From Pedobacter sp. Hv1 (GTDB taxonomy: Bacteria > Bacteroidota > Bacteroidia > Sphingobacteriales > Sphingobacteriaceae), in assembly GCF_001412215.1 (NCBI RefSeq), contig NZ_LLWP01000009.1:124001-188000 (forward strand): a stretch of 64,000 nt of DNA. The letters run 5' to 3'. The notes under the pieces were generated by a model, which worked only from the letters and a program-made list of their open reading frames with translations, ran no database searches and was not told the origin of the DNA. A program made the position numbers and the translations under genes. Below, one piece after another: positions 26,885 through 35,425 of this stretch. Positions within the stretch are counted from its first letter, which is position 1. The number at the start of each line of letters is the position of its first letter.

Positions 26885-26922
26885 GTTGCAAATGTAATAA
26901 AAAGGTGCTAGTGTTCAATTTT

Positions 26923-27162
26923 CAGTTGGCAGTTCACGGTTAACAGTTTTCAGTTAGCAATTGCCGGTTCACAGTTTTCAATTGACTACTTTCTCCTTTA
27001 AACTTTCCACTCTTAACTTTGAGCCTTCCGCTTTGAGCCTTGCGCTTTATGCTTTGAGCCTTGCGCTTTCGGCTTTCCGCCTTGAACTTTCAACTTTTCA
27101 CTTTCAACTTGAGCTTTCCGCCTTCCGCTTTAAGCCTTGAGCTTTTGTCTTTGAGCCTTTAC
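26923..27162 (+). repeat. Degenerate heptanucleotide tandem array, two unit types
   Basis: Nine CAGTTNN-type units (CAGTTGG, CAGTTCA, CGGTTAA and so on) run head to tail from 26923 to 26985. After a 3-bp break, about 25 CTTTNNN/CCTTNNN units (CTTTGAG, CCTTGCG, CTTTCCG) continue to 27162, with one 6-bp unit at 27108-27113. The seven-base phase is kept for nearly 240 bp although the sequence varies. The array fills the gap between the RlmI-like gene and csaA, and its last units overlap the csaA promoter. Confidence 0.88.
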
Positions 27163-27180
27163 AGTTAAATAGTACTTTTG
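27150..27180 (+). promoter_or_regulatory. csaA promoter embedded in the heptad array
   Basis: TTTG at 27150-27153, inside the last CTTTGAG unit, lies 19 bp from TACTTTTG at 27173-27180. This is the Bacteroidota -33/-7 pair at ideal spacing. The -7 box ends 4 bp before the ATG at 27185. Confidence 0.7.
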
Positions 27181-27184
27181 TTTA

Positions 27185-27520
27185 ATGGAAGAAATAAACT
27201 GGAACGATTTTGAGAAAGTAGAACTCAGGGTTGGCACAATACTCGAAGCCTTTGACTTTCCTGAAGCTAGAAAACCCGCATTTAAGGTAAAGGTAGATTT
27301 TGGCGAATTTGGCATTAAAATGAGCAGTGCACAGATTACCAAACATTATACAAAAGAAGAATTGGTAGGCAGACAGATTATTGCTGTGATCAATTTCCCC
27401 AAAAAACAGATTGGCAAATTTATGAGCGAGTTTCTGGTAACGGGTTTTGCCGATGAAAATGGCGATATTGTATTGAGTGCAATCGACAAAAAAGTGCCCA
27501 ATGGCAGTAAACTAGTTTAA
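27185..27520 (+). CDS. csaA: CsaA-like tRNA-binding protein
   Basis: The 111-residue single-domain OB-fold protein of the EMAP/CsaA tRNA-binding family (FEKVELRVGTILEAFDFPEARKPA, MSSAQITKHYTKEELVGRQI). Bacillus CsaA has chaperone activity and binds tRNA; these small proteins act as homodimers. It lies 1 bp before the start of the tadA-like gene, so a tRNA theme is shared. The gene sits immediately downstream of the heptad array. Confidence 0.92.
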   Translation: MEEINWNDFEKVELRVGTILEAFDFPEARKPAFKVKVDFGEFGIKMSSAQITKHYTKEELVGRQIIAVINFPKKQIGKFMSEFLVTGFADENGDIVLSAIDKKVPNGSKLV

Positions 27521-27521
27521 G

Positions 27522-27998
27522 ATGAGCTATTATAACTTCGAGGATAAAGATCCAGCAGCAGCTGATGAGCATTTTATGCGTTTGGCATTAAATGAGGCAA
27601 GATTAGCTTTTGAAAAAGATGAAATCCCAATTGGTGCAATAGTGGTTTGTCAAGGTAAAATTATTGGCCGTGGCCACAATTTAACCGAGCAATTAAATGA
27701 TGTAACTGCCCATGCAGAGATGCAGGCCTTTACTGCTGCTGCACAAACCTTGGGGGGTAAATATTTAAAAGATTGTACTTTATATGTAACCATAGAGCCT
27801 TGTATAATGTGTGCAGGTGCAAGTTATTGGACACAAATTAGCAGAATTGTTTATGGTGCCCGTGAAGAAAAGCGAGGTTTTACAAGGATCAATCAAAACC
27901 TTTTGCATCCTAAAACGTTACTAAAAGGGGGTATATTGAGCGAAGAGTGTGGTGCATTAATGAGTACCTTTTTCAAGAATAAACGAAGAGAAATTTGA
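27522..27998 (+). CDS. tadA: tRNA adenosine deaminase-like enzyme
   Basis: The 158-residue zinc deaminase carries H65-A-E67 and PCIMC (C94, C97), the cytidine/adenosine deaminase site. Sequence around HAEMQAF and EPCIMCAGASYWTQISRIVYGA fits TadA, which converts A34 to inosine in tRNA-Arg. It starts 1 bp after csaA and shares its promoter. A broader nucleoside-deaminase (guanine deaminase-like) function is the alternative. Start ATG at 27522. Confidence 0.85.
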   Translation: MSYYNFEDKDPAAADEHFMRLALNEARLAFEKDEIPIGAIVVCQGKIIGRGHNLTEQLNDVTAHAEMQAFTAAAQTLGGKYLKDCTLYVTIEPCIMCAGASYWTQISRIVYGAREEKRGFTRINQNLLHPKTLLKGGILSEECGALMSTFFKNKRREI

Positions 27999-28031
27999 CA
28001 AATAAAGGTATAAAACTTAACCTTTGACCAT

Positions 28032-28039
28032 TATATTTG
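28032..28039 (+). promoter_or_regulatory. sodA -7 box
   Basis: TATATTTG matches TAnnTTTG exactly, 33 bp before the ATG at 28073. No good -33 TTG at 19-21 bp is visible. Confidence 0.5.
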
Positions 28040-28072
28040 TACATTAGATTTTAAAACTTAAATAATATAATT

Positions 28073-28681
28073 ATGGCTTTTGAATTACCTGCGTTAGCAT
28101 ACGCAACAGACGCATTAGAACCACATATTGATAAATTAACTATGGAAATCCACCATGGTAAACATCACCAAGCATACGTTACCAACTTAAATAAAGCTTT
28201 AGAAGGAAAACCAGAAGCTAATTCTAGCATCGAGGATATTGTTAAAAATATTTCAAAATTCCCTGCTGCCGTTCGCAACAATGGTGGTGGTCATTATAAC
28301 CACTCTTTGTTCTGGACAGTTTTAGGCCCAAATAAAGGTGGCGAGCCAACTGGCGATTTAGCAAAAGCGATCAATGCAGCTTTTGGTTCTTTTGCAGATT
28401 TCAAAACTAAAATTCAAGATGCTGGTGCAACTCGTTTTGGTTCTGGATGGGCTTGGCTTTCAGTTGGAGCAGATAAAAAATTGATCATTTCTTCAACACC
28501 TAACCAAGATAACCCATTAATGGATATCGCAGAAGTAAAAGGCACACCAATTTTCGGAATTGATGTTTGGGAGCACGCTTACTACTTGAAATACCAAAAC
28601 AAACGCCCAGATTATTTAGCGGCAATTTGGAATGTAGTAAACTGGGACGCAGTAGCAGAACGTTACAAAAAAGCATTGTAA
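28073..28681 (+). CDS. sodA: Superoxide dismutase, Mn-type
   Basis: Fe/Mn superoxide dismutase converting superoxide to hydrogen peroxide. The 202 residues keep all metal ligands: H27 (EIHHGKHH), H77 (HYNHSLFW), D164 and H168 ([11 protein letters not shown]). The NQD near 144-146 is typical of manganese enzymes. There is no signal peptide, so it is cytosolic. It ends with a good terminator. It sits about 1 kb from an OxyR gene of opposite strand, a loose link to oxidative stress. Confidence 0.96.
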   Translation: MAFELPALAYATDALEPHIDKLTMEIHHGKHHQAYVTNLNKALEGKPEANSSIEDIVKNISKFPAAVRNNGGGHYNHSLFWTVLGPNKGGEPTGDLAKAINAAFGSFADFKTKIQDAGATRFGSGWAWLSVGADKKLIISSTPNQDNPLMDIAEVKGTPIFGIDVWEHAYYLKYQNKRPDYLAAIWNVVNWDAVAERYKKAL

Positions 28682-28697
28682 TAAAGAAAATCGATAT

Positions 28698-28731
28698 AAA
28701 AGCCGAGCCATTTAATGGTTCGGCTTTTTTT
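28698..28731 (+). terminator. sodA terminator
   Basis: AAAAGCCGAGCCA pairs with TGGTTCGGCTTTT around TTTAA with one G-U pair, followed by a run of T. Confidence 0.9.
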
Positions 28732-28812
28732 GTTGTACCCATTTTTTAGCCTTAAATCGACATTTAAAAAGAGGGTTTTAATTTTTAAATGATATTTTCT
28801 TAAATTGCAGGC

Positions 28813-29247
28813 ATGAAAAGATTGATTTTAATGATGTTACTAGTGCTTGGTGGAGTTTTTTCAAGCGTTGCACAACAGAAGCAGCCTACTGCTGAAGAGG
28901 TAGCCAAAAAGAATGTTGATGAGATGGAGAAACGTTTAAATTTAAGTGCTACCCAAAAAAGCGTCATCTATAACTATGCATTTACCTTGGCTAAAGAGCA
29001 ATTGGCATTGTATAAAAAACAACAAGCTAGTGGTTATAACGATGAGGAAATGACCAAGTATTATAAGTTTCAGAATGAGACCAATAAAAGCATCAAATCT
29101 ATTTTAAAGCCAGAGCAAATTATCGAATACGATAAGTTAACAGAAGAACGCTTGAGTGGTATAGATCCGAACAAGAAAAAGAAAAAGAAAAAGGGAGAGG
29201 AAGAAGATAAAATTGTTGGGATTGAAGGGCTTAAAAAAAACAACTAA
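28813..29247 (+). CDS. Small exported helical protein
   Basis: The 144-residue protein has a signal peptide (SSVAQQ) and an all-helical body (LNLSATQKSVIYNYAFTLAK, ILKPEQIIEYDKL) resembling Spy/CpxP-like periplasmic chaperone-type proteins and DUF4890-like proteins. The C-terminus is very lysine-rich (seven lysines in a row after DPN). The function is not established. A weak -7-like TAAATTGC ends 4 bp before the ATG. It lies 3 bp ahead of the DUF2784 gene, so one transcript. Confidence 0.78.
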   Translation: MKRLILMMLLVLGGVFSSVAQQKQPTAEEVAKKNVDEMEKRLNLSATQKSVIYNYAFTLAKEQLALYKKQQASGYNDEEMTKYYKFQNETNKSIKSILKPEQIIEYDKLTEERLSGIDPNKKKKKKKGEEEDKIVGIEGLKKNN

Positions 29248-29250
29248 ATA

Positions 29251-29628
29251 ATGAACCTTGCATTGCTAGATGTTCTGTTTAGCATTTTGCACCTGCTGAT
29301 TATTGGGTTTAATCTTTTTGGGTGGATATTTAAAGCCACCCGTCGCATTCATTTTTGGTTTACCATGCTTACCCTGTTCTGTTGGACAATTTTGGGTATT
29401 TGGTTTGGGCTGGGCTACTGCCCCATTACCGATTGGCAATGGCAGGTTAAAGAAAAAATGGGCGAACAAAACTTACCATCCTCTTTTATCAAATATTTTG
29501 CAGATAAGGTTACCAGAGCAAATATCAATGCTGAACTGATTGACATATTAACACTTGGGCTCTTTTTAATCGCCATTGGCATCAGTGTTAAGCTGAATTT
29601 CTTCAATAAAAAATCAAGTCAAACTTAA
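29251..29628 (+). CDS. DUF2784 membrane protein
   Basis: The 125-residue protein has about four hydrophobic segments and the DUF2784 motifs GFNLFGWIFKATRRIHFW and GYCPITDWQW. It is an inner-membrane protein of unknown function. Its last four bases overlap the end of the convergent oxyR gene. Start ATG is 3 bp after the previous stop. Confidence 0.87.
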   Translation: MNLALLDVLFSILHLLIIGFNLFGWIFKATRRIHFWFTMLTLFCWTILGIWFGLGYCPITDWQWQVKEKMGEQNLPSSFIKYFADKVTRANINAELIDILTLGLFLIAIGISVKLNFFNKKSSQT

Positions 29629-30557
29629 ATACCGATAATATCTTTCTTTTTTCGTTGTTTCATGGTTTTAGGAATAACAGCTAATATTTCTTCTCGTAAA
29701 GCGTTTAACATTCTCTTTTTGATAAAGTTTTTATGCGTAACCAAGCTGATCTCACGTACAGGTTCTGGTGATTTAAAATAACGTACCTTGTTTAACTGTT
29801 TAACCGTTAAATCGGCCAAGGCCAACTCTGGTAGCAAGGTAGCCCCATCATTTACATCAACCATTCTAATTAAGGTTTCTACACTTCCGGTATTATAGGT
29901 TAGCGATTGTAGGCGATTGTTTTTTGTAGAACGACAAATATTCAATACCTGTGTTCGCATACAATGTCCCTCATTTAACAACCATATATTTTCATCTTCT
30001 AAGTCGTCTGCATCAATCGCTTTCTTTTTAAAGAGTTTGCTGTTTTTACTAATGTAGCTCACAAAATTCTCGTAATACAATGGTGTTTCACTGATATTGG
30101 TATCTACCAAAGGAGTAGCTAGAATGCCACAGTCTATAATGCCAGTTTTTAAGTGATGGATAATATCTTCGGTTGTATATTCCCAAATCAATAACTTAAG
30201 GTCGGGGTATTTCTTTAACATCGAGGCAATAACCTCTGGTAGCAAATAAGGGGCAATGGTTGGGATAATACCAATTTTAAGCTCACCAATTACATCCTGC
30301 TGTTGACTGCTGATGATCTCTTTTATTTTTTTATTTTCTTGAAGTACAATCCGTGCTTGATCAATAATTTGTGCACCTATTTCTGTTGGAATAATTGGCT
30401 GTTTGCTTCTGTCGAATATTTTAACATTTAGAAACTCTTCCAGCTTTTGTACTTGCATACTTAAGGTAGGTTGGGTTACAAAACACTTCTCTGCAGCACT
30501 TACAAAACTACGATAAGTGTCTACTGCAACAATGTATTCTAGCTGAACTAAGGTCAT
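29625..30557 (-). CDS. oxyR: OxyR peroxide-responsive regulator
   Basis: LysR-family activator with an N-terminal HTH (TLVQLEYIVAVDTYRSF, FVTQPTLSMQVQKLEE) and a sensor domain. The redox cysteines sit at C199 and C208 (GHCMRTQVLNIC), the same numbers as in Escherichia coli OxyR, and the downstream SVETLIRMVDVNDGATLLPELAL also matches. The 310 residues are a normal length. Typical targets are catalase, peroxiredoxin and Dps genes, none of which are visible in the window. It converges on DUF2784 with a 4-bp overlap. Confidence 0.95.
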   Translation of the reverse strand: MTLVQLEYIVAVDTYRSFVSAAEKCFVTQPTLSMQVQKLEEFLNVKIFDRSKQPIIPTEIGAQIIDQARIVLQENKKIKEIISSQQQDVIGELKIGIIPTIAPYLLPEVIASMLKKYPDLKLLIWEYTTEDIIHHLKTGIIDCGILATPLVDTNISETPLYYENFVSYISKNSKLFKKKAIDADDLEDENIWLLNEGHCMRTQVLNICRSTKNNRLQSLTYNTGSVETLIRMVDVNDGATLLPELALADLTVKQLNKVRYFKSPEPVREISLVTHKNFIKKRMLNALREEILAVIPKTMKQRKKKDIIGI

Positions 30558-30724
30558 ATAGTTAAAATTTATAATTAAATATAAAAGTATCGATTTTAAC
30601 GATAAAATGAAGAGATAAAATCTTCTTTTAATACAAGGTGCAATTTAGCTCGTATTTAAACAATAAAATTGAACTTTAAATTTTATCTAGCCGACAAAAT
30701 ATTTAGAAAAAGAAACACATCCTA

Positions 30725-31366
30725 CTACTTTTGGATTGGATATAATTTTGGTTGGTGGATGCCTCTTTTTTCGTAAGATTCTTTATTCATTAAAAAATGA
30801 CTTCCGCTCATGCCATTCAAATACTTTTCTAACAGATCGAGACCTACGGATTTTCGACGTTGATTTACAGATTCTGGATTTTCTAAAGATCTGGGAATAG
30901 CCTGGCAACTGTCAAGGTTATAGGTAACCTGTGTACCATAAACCTGTTTCCGCCCAGTATTTAAACGTACCCTGTCTGTTAGGTAAGCAAAGTCTTTTGC
31001 CGAAGCATTCTCTTTGGCTACTTGTTTTTCCATGCTATTTAACACTTGTTGCTGAAAATCTGGCCATTTATCCAAATGTTGTACCATTAGCCAAAAGTTT
31101 TTAGAACCATCTTTTCCTACTACATCTTCGCCCGGAAATCCATTTTTGACGAAAACTTCTTTTAATCGGCCATAATGTGAGGTAAAAACACTGTCTTTAA
31201 AATTCTGCCATTGCGGCGATTCAAAAGCTACTCCTGCTGGCGGTAAACTGGCTGCTTTTTGGTCTGATACGACCATTTTTGCCAACATATCACTCAGCGA
31301 TTTATTTTGTTGGGCAAAGGCAGTAGAACTGAAGAAAAGAAATAAGATCCAACCGAATTTTTTCAT
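30725..31366 (-). CDS. DUF6624-like exported protein
   Basis: The 213-residue protein has a signal peptide (SSTAFAQ) and the features of the DUF6624 family: FPGEDVVGKDGSKNFWLMVQHLD, FQQQVL, AYLTDRVRLNTGRKQVYGTQ. No biochemical function is established. Its start lies 120 bp from the divergent DNA-glycosylase gene. Confidence 0.82.
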   Translation of the reverse strand: MKKFGWILFLFFSSTAFAQQNKSLSDMLAKMVVSDQKAASLPPAGVAFESPQWQNFKDSVFTSHYGRLKEVFVKNGFPGEDVVGKDGSKNFWLMVQHLDKWPDFQQQVLNSMEKQVAKENASAKDFAYLTDRVRLNTGRKQVYGTQVTYNLDSCQAIPRSLENPESVNQRRKSVGLDLLEKYLNGMSGSHFLMNKESYEKRGIHQPKLYPIQK

Positions 31367-31486
31367 TGCATGATTTGTTTAAAGCTAAGTTAAATAATAG
31401 CTGCTATAATCGAGCATCCTACCGATTCGATAATGTGGAAATTTCATTTGAAAGGAACCAAAATCTTTACTTAAGTTCGAAAAGTT

Positions 31487-32587
31487 ATGGGATTAATTAA
31501 AGACATCTATTCAAAGGCATTTTACGAAAGGTTAGCTTTCAGTTTGGAGAAAGTAGTGCCAAATTTTAAGGCAGAAAAATTTATGCAGGCCATATTGCCT
31601 GCCACTTTTGTACAAATGGAATGGAAAGAGCGGATGCAGCATACTACACAAACGCTTCATCTTTTTATGCCTGTAAATTATACCCAAAGTGCAGCTTTAC
31701 TAGCGCCAATGATTAAACAGTTAAAAGCTGATGGCTTTAACGAGCATCGATTGGAGTTTATGTTTTTGCCAGATTATATTGCTACTTACGGCTTAGCAGA
31801 TTTCGAAAACTCTGTAGTTGCGTTAGAATTGGTTACACAATTTATTAGTGCTGAGTTTGCGGTTAGGCCTTTTCTTTTGAAATACGGAACCCAGATGACA
31901 GACCAAATGCTCAGATGGTCTACACATCCAAATCACCATGTTAGGCGTTTTGCAAGTGAGGGCAGTAGGCCTAGGTTGCCTTGGGCCATGGCCATCCCAG
32001 CTTTAAAAGAAAATCCAACTGCGTTGCTGCCTATTCTAGAAAACCTAAAAAATGATCCTAGTGAATATGTGCGCAGAAGTGTGGCCAATAGCCTAAACGA
32101 TATTACCAAAGACAATCCCATTGTAGTAGTTGATATTGCAAAGAAATGGAAAGGTTTGAGTAAGGAAACCGATGCGATTATTAAACATGCGTGTAGAACA
32201 TTGTTAAAAAAGGGGCATCCAGAAATATTAAGTTTTTATGGTCTTGATGCTTCAAGTTTAGCCATTACCGATTTTGTGATTGAAACACCAGTTGTTAAAA
32301 TTGGAGATGCTGCAGCATTTAGTTTTACAATAGAAAATAATGATACTGTTGCAAGATATATCAGATTGGAATATACTTTATACTATCTGAAAAATAATGG
32401 AACATTGGCAGGCAAGGTTTTTAAAATTAGTGAGAAGACTTACCAAGCTGGTGAAAAAATCAGGATTAATCGTAAACAAAGTTTCAAATTGATTACCACC
32501 AGAAAATTTTATTTAGGACAGCACAAGTTGTCAATTATGGTAAATGGTAAGGAAACACAATTGGGCGATTTTGAATTGATTGCTTAA
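31487..32587 (+). CDS. AlkC-like DNA glycosylase with C-terminal Ig-like domain
   Basis: The 366 residues form a HEAT-repeat DNA alkylation repair protein. The core motif is WSTHPNHHVRRFASEGSRPR (residues 144-163), typical of AlkC/AlkD-type glycosylases that excise alkylated bases without flipping them. After residue ~255 a beta-rich domain follows (VVKIGDAAAFSFTIENND, KLSIMVNGKE), matching the Ig-like fold of the AlkC-alpha subgroup. Expected substrates are N3-alkyladenine-type lesions. A -7-like TAAGTTCG ends 7 bp before the ATG. It converges on the TlpA gene with a 10-bp gap. Confidence 0.9.
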   Translation: MGLIKDIYSKAFYERLAFSLEKVVPNFKAEKFMQAILPATFVQMEWKERMQHTTQTLHLFMPVNYTQSAALLAPMIKQLKADGFNEHRLEFMFLPDYIATYGLADFENSVVALELVTQFISAEFAVRPFLLKYGTQMTDQMLRWSTHPNHHVRRFASEGSRPRLPWAMAIPALKENPTALLPILENLKNDPSEYVRRSVANSLNDITKDNPIVVVDIAKKWKGLSKETDAIIKHACRTLLKKGHPEILSFYGLDASSLAITDFVIETPVVKIGDAAAFSFTIENNDTVARYIRLEYTLYYLKNNGTLAGKVFKISEKTYQAGEKIRINRKQSFKLITTRKFYLGQHKLSIMVNGKETQLGDFELIA

Positions 32588-32597
32588 GCTATAAAAT

Positions 32598-33749
32598 CTA
32601 ATGTAAGTTTTTCTTTAGAAGAGTTTCTATTTCTTCATCATTACCTTGTGTTTTGAACAATACCTTGCCATCTGGACCAATCAGTATTTTTGTAGGATAA
32701 GATTTGATGGCAAACAGGCTGATTAGGTCTTGTCCATTTTTTGCAATGGCCTCATTGTTTAAAATGTTAATCCAAGAGATGTTATCCTCCTTAATGGCAT
32801 TGAGCCAATCTTGTCGTGGATTTTTTCCTTTTTCAAATGCAATAGCAATAATTTCGAAACCTTTGTCTTTATAGGTTGCATAAAGGTTTTTAAGTTTTGG
32901 GTGACTTTCTCTGCAAGGCACACACCACGAACCCCAAAAATCTAACAGTACGTATTTGCCTCGATAAGCATTGATATTAATGAGGCTATCCTTGCCATTT
33001 ACATTGAAATATTTGACCAAGGTACCTATGCCAGATTGGCTAAGCTCTTGGTATCGCTTCTCGATAGCTTGGCCATATACACCCTTTTTAAGAACCGTGG
33101 GTAAAGCAGCTAAGGCTTTGGCCAGACTTTCTTCATTTGTAGTAAAAGGGAGGTTCTCATAGACATAAAATGTATTTAAGATTGATTTCGGATTTTCTTT
33201 TGCCAGTTGCGCATAAGCATTGGTGTTGGTAATGGTATGCTGTAAACGAACAGAATCTATTGCTTTGGCTTTTAAATGATCACCAGCATTTTTTTGTGCA
33301 ATGGATTCCTTAAAAGCACTTTCTTCTTGTAATATTGTCGATTTATGGTTAAGGTAATAGCTGCTCTGCAGTTCGTTGGCAGCACTACCTGTAATGTTTA
33401 CAATTGGCCATTCCAAATAATCACCTGTTAAGCTTAGCTCGGTTTTTGGTTCTAAAAAAAATTGCACAACAGGAGCATAGGAAGTAAAATGAGTGCTTTG
33501 ATCGGTAATTCTTTTGCTCGGATCACGGGTGATGAGCCTTGCCACCAAAGACTCTTGCGCATCAATAGCAAAATTAAAGTAACCGTCTGTTACCAAGGCC
33601 GAATCTTTTAAAAGTTTACTGCCATTGAGGATAGTCATGTATATTTTAGGTTGTGTATAGCCTTTTATAAATCCTTTCAATTTTGCAGGTTGTGCATTTG
33701 AGGAGCATACCATAAAAAGAAAATAGGTGAATAGCAGCAAATTCTTCAT
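32598..33749 (-). CDS. TlpA-like thiol-disulfide reductase
   Basis: The 383-residue exported protein has a signal peptide (SSNAQ), an N-terminal DUF4369-like beta domain, and a C-terminal thioredoxin/TlpA domain with the active site WCVPC (C276, C279) in LLDFWGSWCVPCRESH plus SYPTKILIGPDG. It reduces disulfides in the periplasm, for example during cytochrome c maturation or on stress-damaged proteins; no cytochrome genes are nearby. No clear operon. Confidence 0.88.
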   Translation of the reverse strand: MKNLLLFTYFLFMVCSSNAQPAKLKGFIKGYTQPKIYMTILNGSKLLKDSALVTDGYFNFAIDAQESLVARLITRDPSKRITDQSTHFTSYAPVVQFFLEPKTELSLTGDYLEWPIVNITGSAANELQSSYYLNHKSTILQEESAFKESIAQKNAGDHLKAKAIDSVRLQHTITNTNAYAQLAKENPKSILNTFYVYENLPFTTNEESLAKALAALPTVLKKGVYGQAIEKRYQELSQSGIGTLVKYFNVNGKDSLININAYRGKYVLLDFWGSWCVPCRESHPKLKNLYATYKDKGFEIIAIAFEKGKNPRQDWLNAIKEDNISWINILNNEAIAKNGQDLISLFAIKSYPTKILIGPDGKVLFKTQGNDEEIETLLKKNLH

Positions 33750-33829
33750 AGCAAAAGCTTAAAATGTAATGTACGATTGTTTTCGTAGATTAAACTTACG
33801 AATAATTGCTTATTAAACAAATGCTTAGG

Positions 33830-35356
33830 TTACTCAAAAATTCTTTTCTTGAATATTTCTTTTAGTCCATTAAAGTCTTGTTTGGGTTTTTTGCAAATGT
33901 AAATCGTCAAACGGTGTTGACCATCATCTAGGTCTTTTGAGTATTGATTAACAACATGAGCTACAGGTGTAACAGAATCGAAATAACTCATCCAAAACTG
34001 TTGTCCCGAATCATCGCTATTAAATGCAATGACGGCACTTGGCATTTGTCCCGTTGGTGCCCAGAGGTAAAAACTACCATGATAAGAAAAAGCATCAGGT
34101 ATGCCCCACTCTTGATGAAAGAGCGATACCGCTCCAGCCTGTCGGTAATGTTTGCCCCAGATCAGGCAATTTTTCTGTTCAGTTGGAGGTAAGGAGTGAT
34201 AGGTTTTTTGCAGTGCTGCCATGATCTCCTTCCAGGTTTGTTTTGAATAATACTCCTGATTTTTGATTTCATAAAGACCATTTTCCTTTTTAACCCGAGC
34301 AAATTTGATAAAGCCTTGTAAAGGTAAAACAGCTAAACCATAAGGAATAAGCACGGCTCCAGAAAGGATAAAAAAGAAACCTAAAGTATAAAATGCCCAT
34401 TTAAATCTTTGGTATGTCAATTGCGCAAACCATATGCTGCCAAAACAAAGCAGGGTAATCATGATCGGGAAAAAGTAATAAAATTTACCTTTTCCGATGA
34501 TCAAAAGACCTATAGAAACTAGAATTGAAATGGCCAATGGCCGGTAAACAGGTTTATTGTTGCTGTTGAACATGAAATAAAGACCCCCGAGATAGATGAT
34601 CACAGCAAAAGGGTTGAGTGCCACTACAAGCTTGCCAAGTTGTGTAGGGAAGTCAATTTTATCGAGTTGCGATTTGTAGAGCTCTGTAAAATGCTGAAAT
34701 ACGGGAAAATCATGTTGGTATTGCCACCATAAATTTGGCGAGATCAGCACCAGCCATAGCGCTATACTAAGTGGTAAAACCATCCCTAGTAGTTGTTGTC
34801 GGGTTGGCTTAAAGAAGAACAAACTGGTTAATCCGGCTATAAAAAAGACAATATCATATTTTGCTAAAAAGCCAAAGGCACAACTAACTGCAAGGTAATA
34901 CAGATACTTGTGCTTTAAGGTGAGTATAAAACGGAGCAATTGGTAAAATCCTAATAGCCAAAATAGCTGGGTAAAAAGAGTAGGTTGAAACAGTTGGAAA
35001 CTTCTACCAAAACCAGGCGAAATGGATAAACACATAAGGGCAATAATGATCGCCCGATTTCGGCCACCTAAGAGCTGTACAATGGCTGCGGTTAAAATAA
35101 AGATAAGGGTTGAGGCGATATGTGTAAAAATGTGATGAACAAATACACTGCTAGAATGGAACTGATTTTGTAGCCATGCCATCCACCCTATCATCGGTGG
35201 AAATTCCATGTAGCCAAATGCGGGGTGGTTTCCTGTAGCAATGTGTAACAATTCATCTCCCTGAAAACCAGAGTTTGCATCGGCAAGTAACCTTAACATC
35301 AGGTTGAAACTGCAAAAACAAAAGATAATAAAATAACGGTGTTGAACGATCTTCAT
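33830..35356 (-). CDS. GT39/ArnT-like membrane glycosyltransferase
   Basis: The 508-residue protein has a dozen hydrophobic segments and an N-terminal acidic motif GDELLH (D34, E35), the pattern of the PMT/ArnT GT39 fold that transfers sugars from polyprenyl phosphate on the periplasmic side. The last ~130 residues are hydrophilic (ENGLYEIKNQEYYSK). The acceptor is unknown; lipid A, glycoprotein and cell-surface glycan are possible. A tandem 20-bp repeat lies upstream, at the end of the LytTR gene. Confidence 0.85.
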   Translation of the reverse strand: MKIVQHRYFIIFCFCSFNLMLRLLADANSGFQGDELLHIATGNHPAFGYMEFPPMIGWMAWLQNQFHSSSVFVHHIFTHIASTLIFILTAAIVQLLGGRNRAIIIALMCLSISPGFGRSFQLFQPTLFTQLFWLLGFYQLLRFILTLKHKYLYYLAVSCAFGFLAKYDIVFFIAGLTSLFFFKPTRQQLLGMVLPLSIALWLVLISPNLWWQYQHDFPVFQHFTELYKSQLDKIDFPTQLGKLVVALNPFAVIIYLGGLYFMFNSNNKPVYRPLAISILVSIGLLIIGKGKFYYFFPIMITLLCFGSIWFAQLTYQRFKWAFYTLGFFFILSGAVLIPYGLAVLPLQGFIKFARVKKENGLYEIKNQEYYSKQTWKEIMAALQKTYHSLPPTEQKNCLIWGKHYRQAGAVSLFHQEWGIPDAFSYHGSFYLWAPTGQMPSAVIAFNSDDSGQQFWMSYFDSVTPVAHVVNQYSKDLDDGQHRLTIYICKKPKQDFNGLKEIFKKRIFE

Positions 35357-35425
35357 TGAAATGGATTAAGGCTTTTGAGCTTAACGTTTCAAAATTAGAA
35401 GAGCCATTATAGAAATTAGAAAATC

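Noticed and set aside
26923-27162. Array considered as CRISPR
   Set aside because: Units are 7 bp with no spacers or cas genes; CRISPR repeats are about 24-48 bp with unique spacers.
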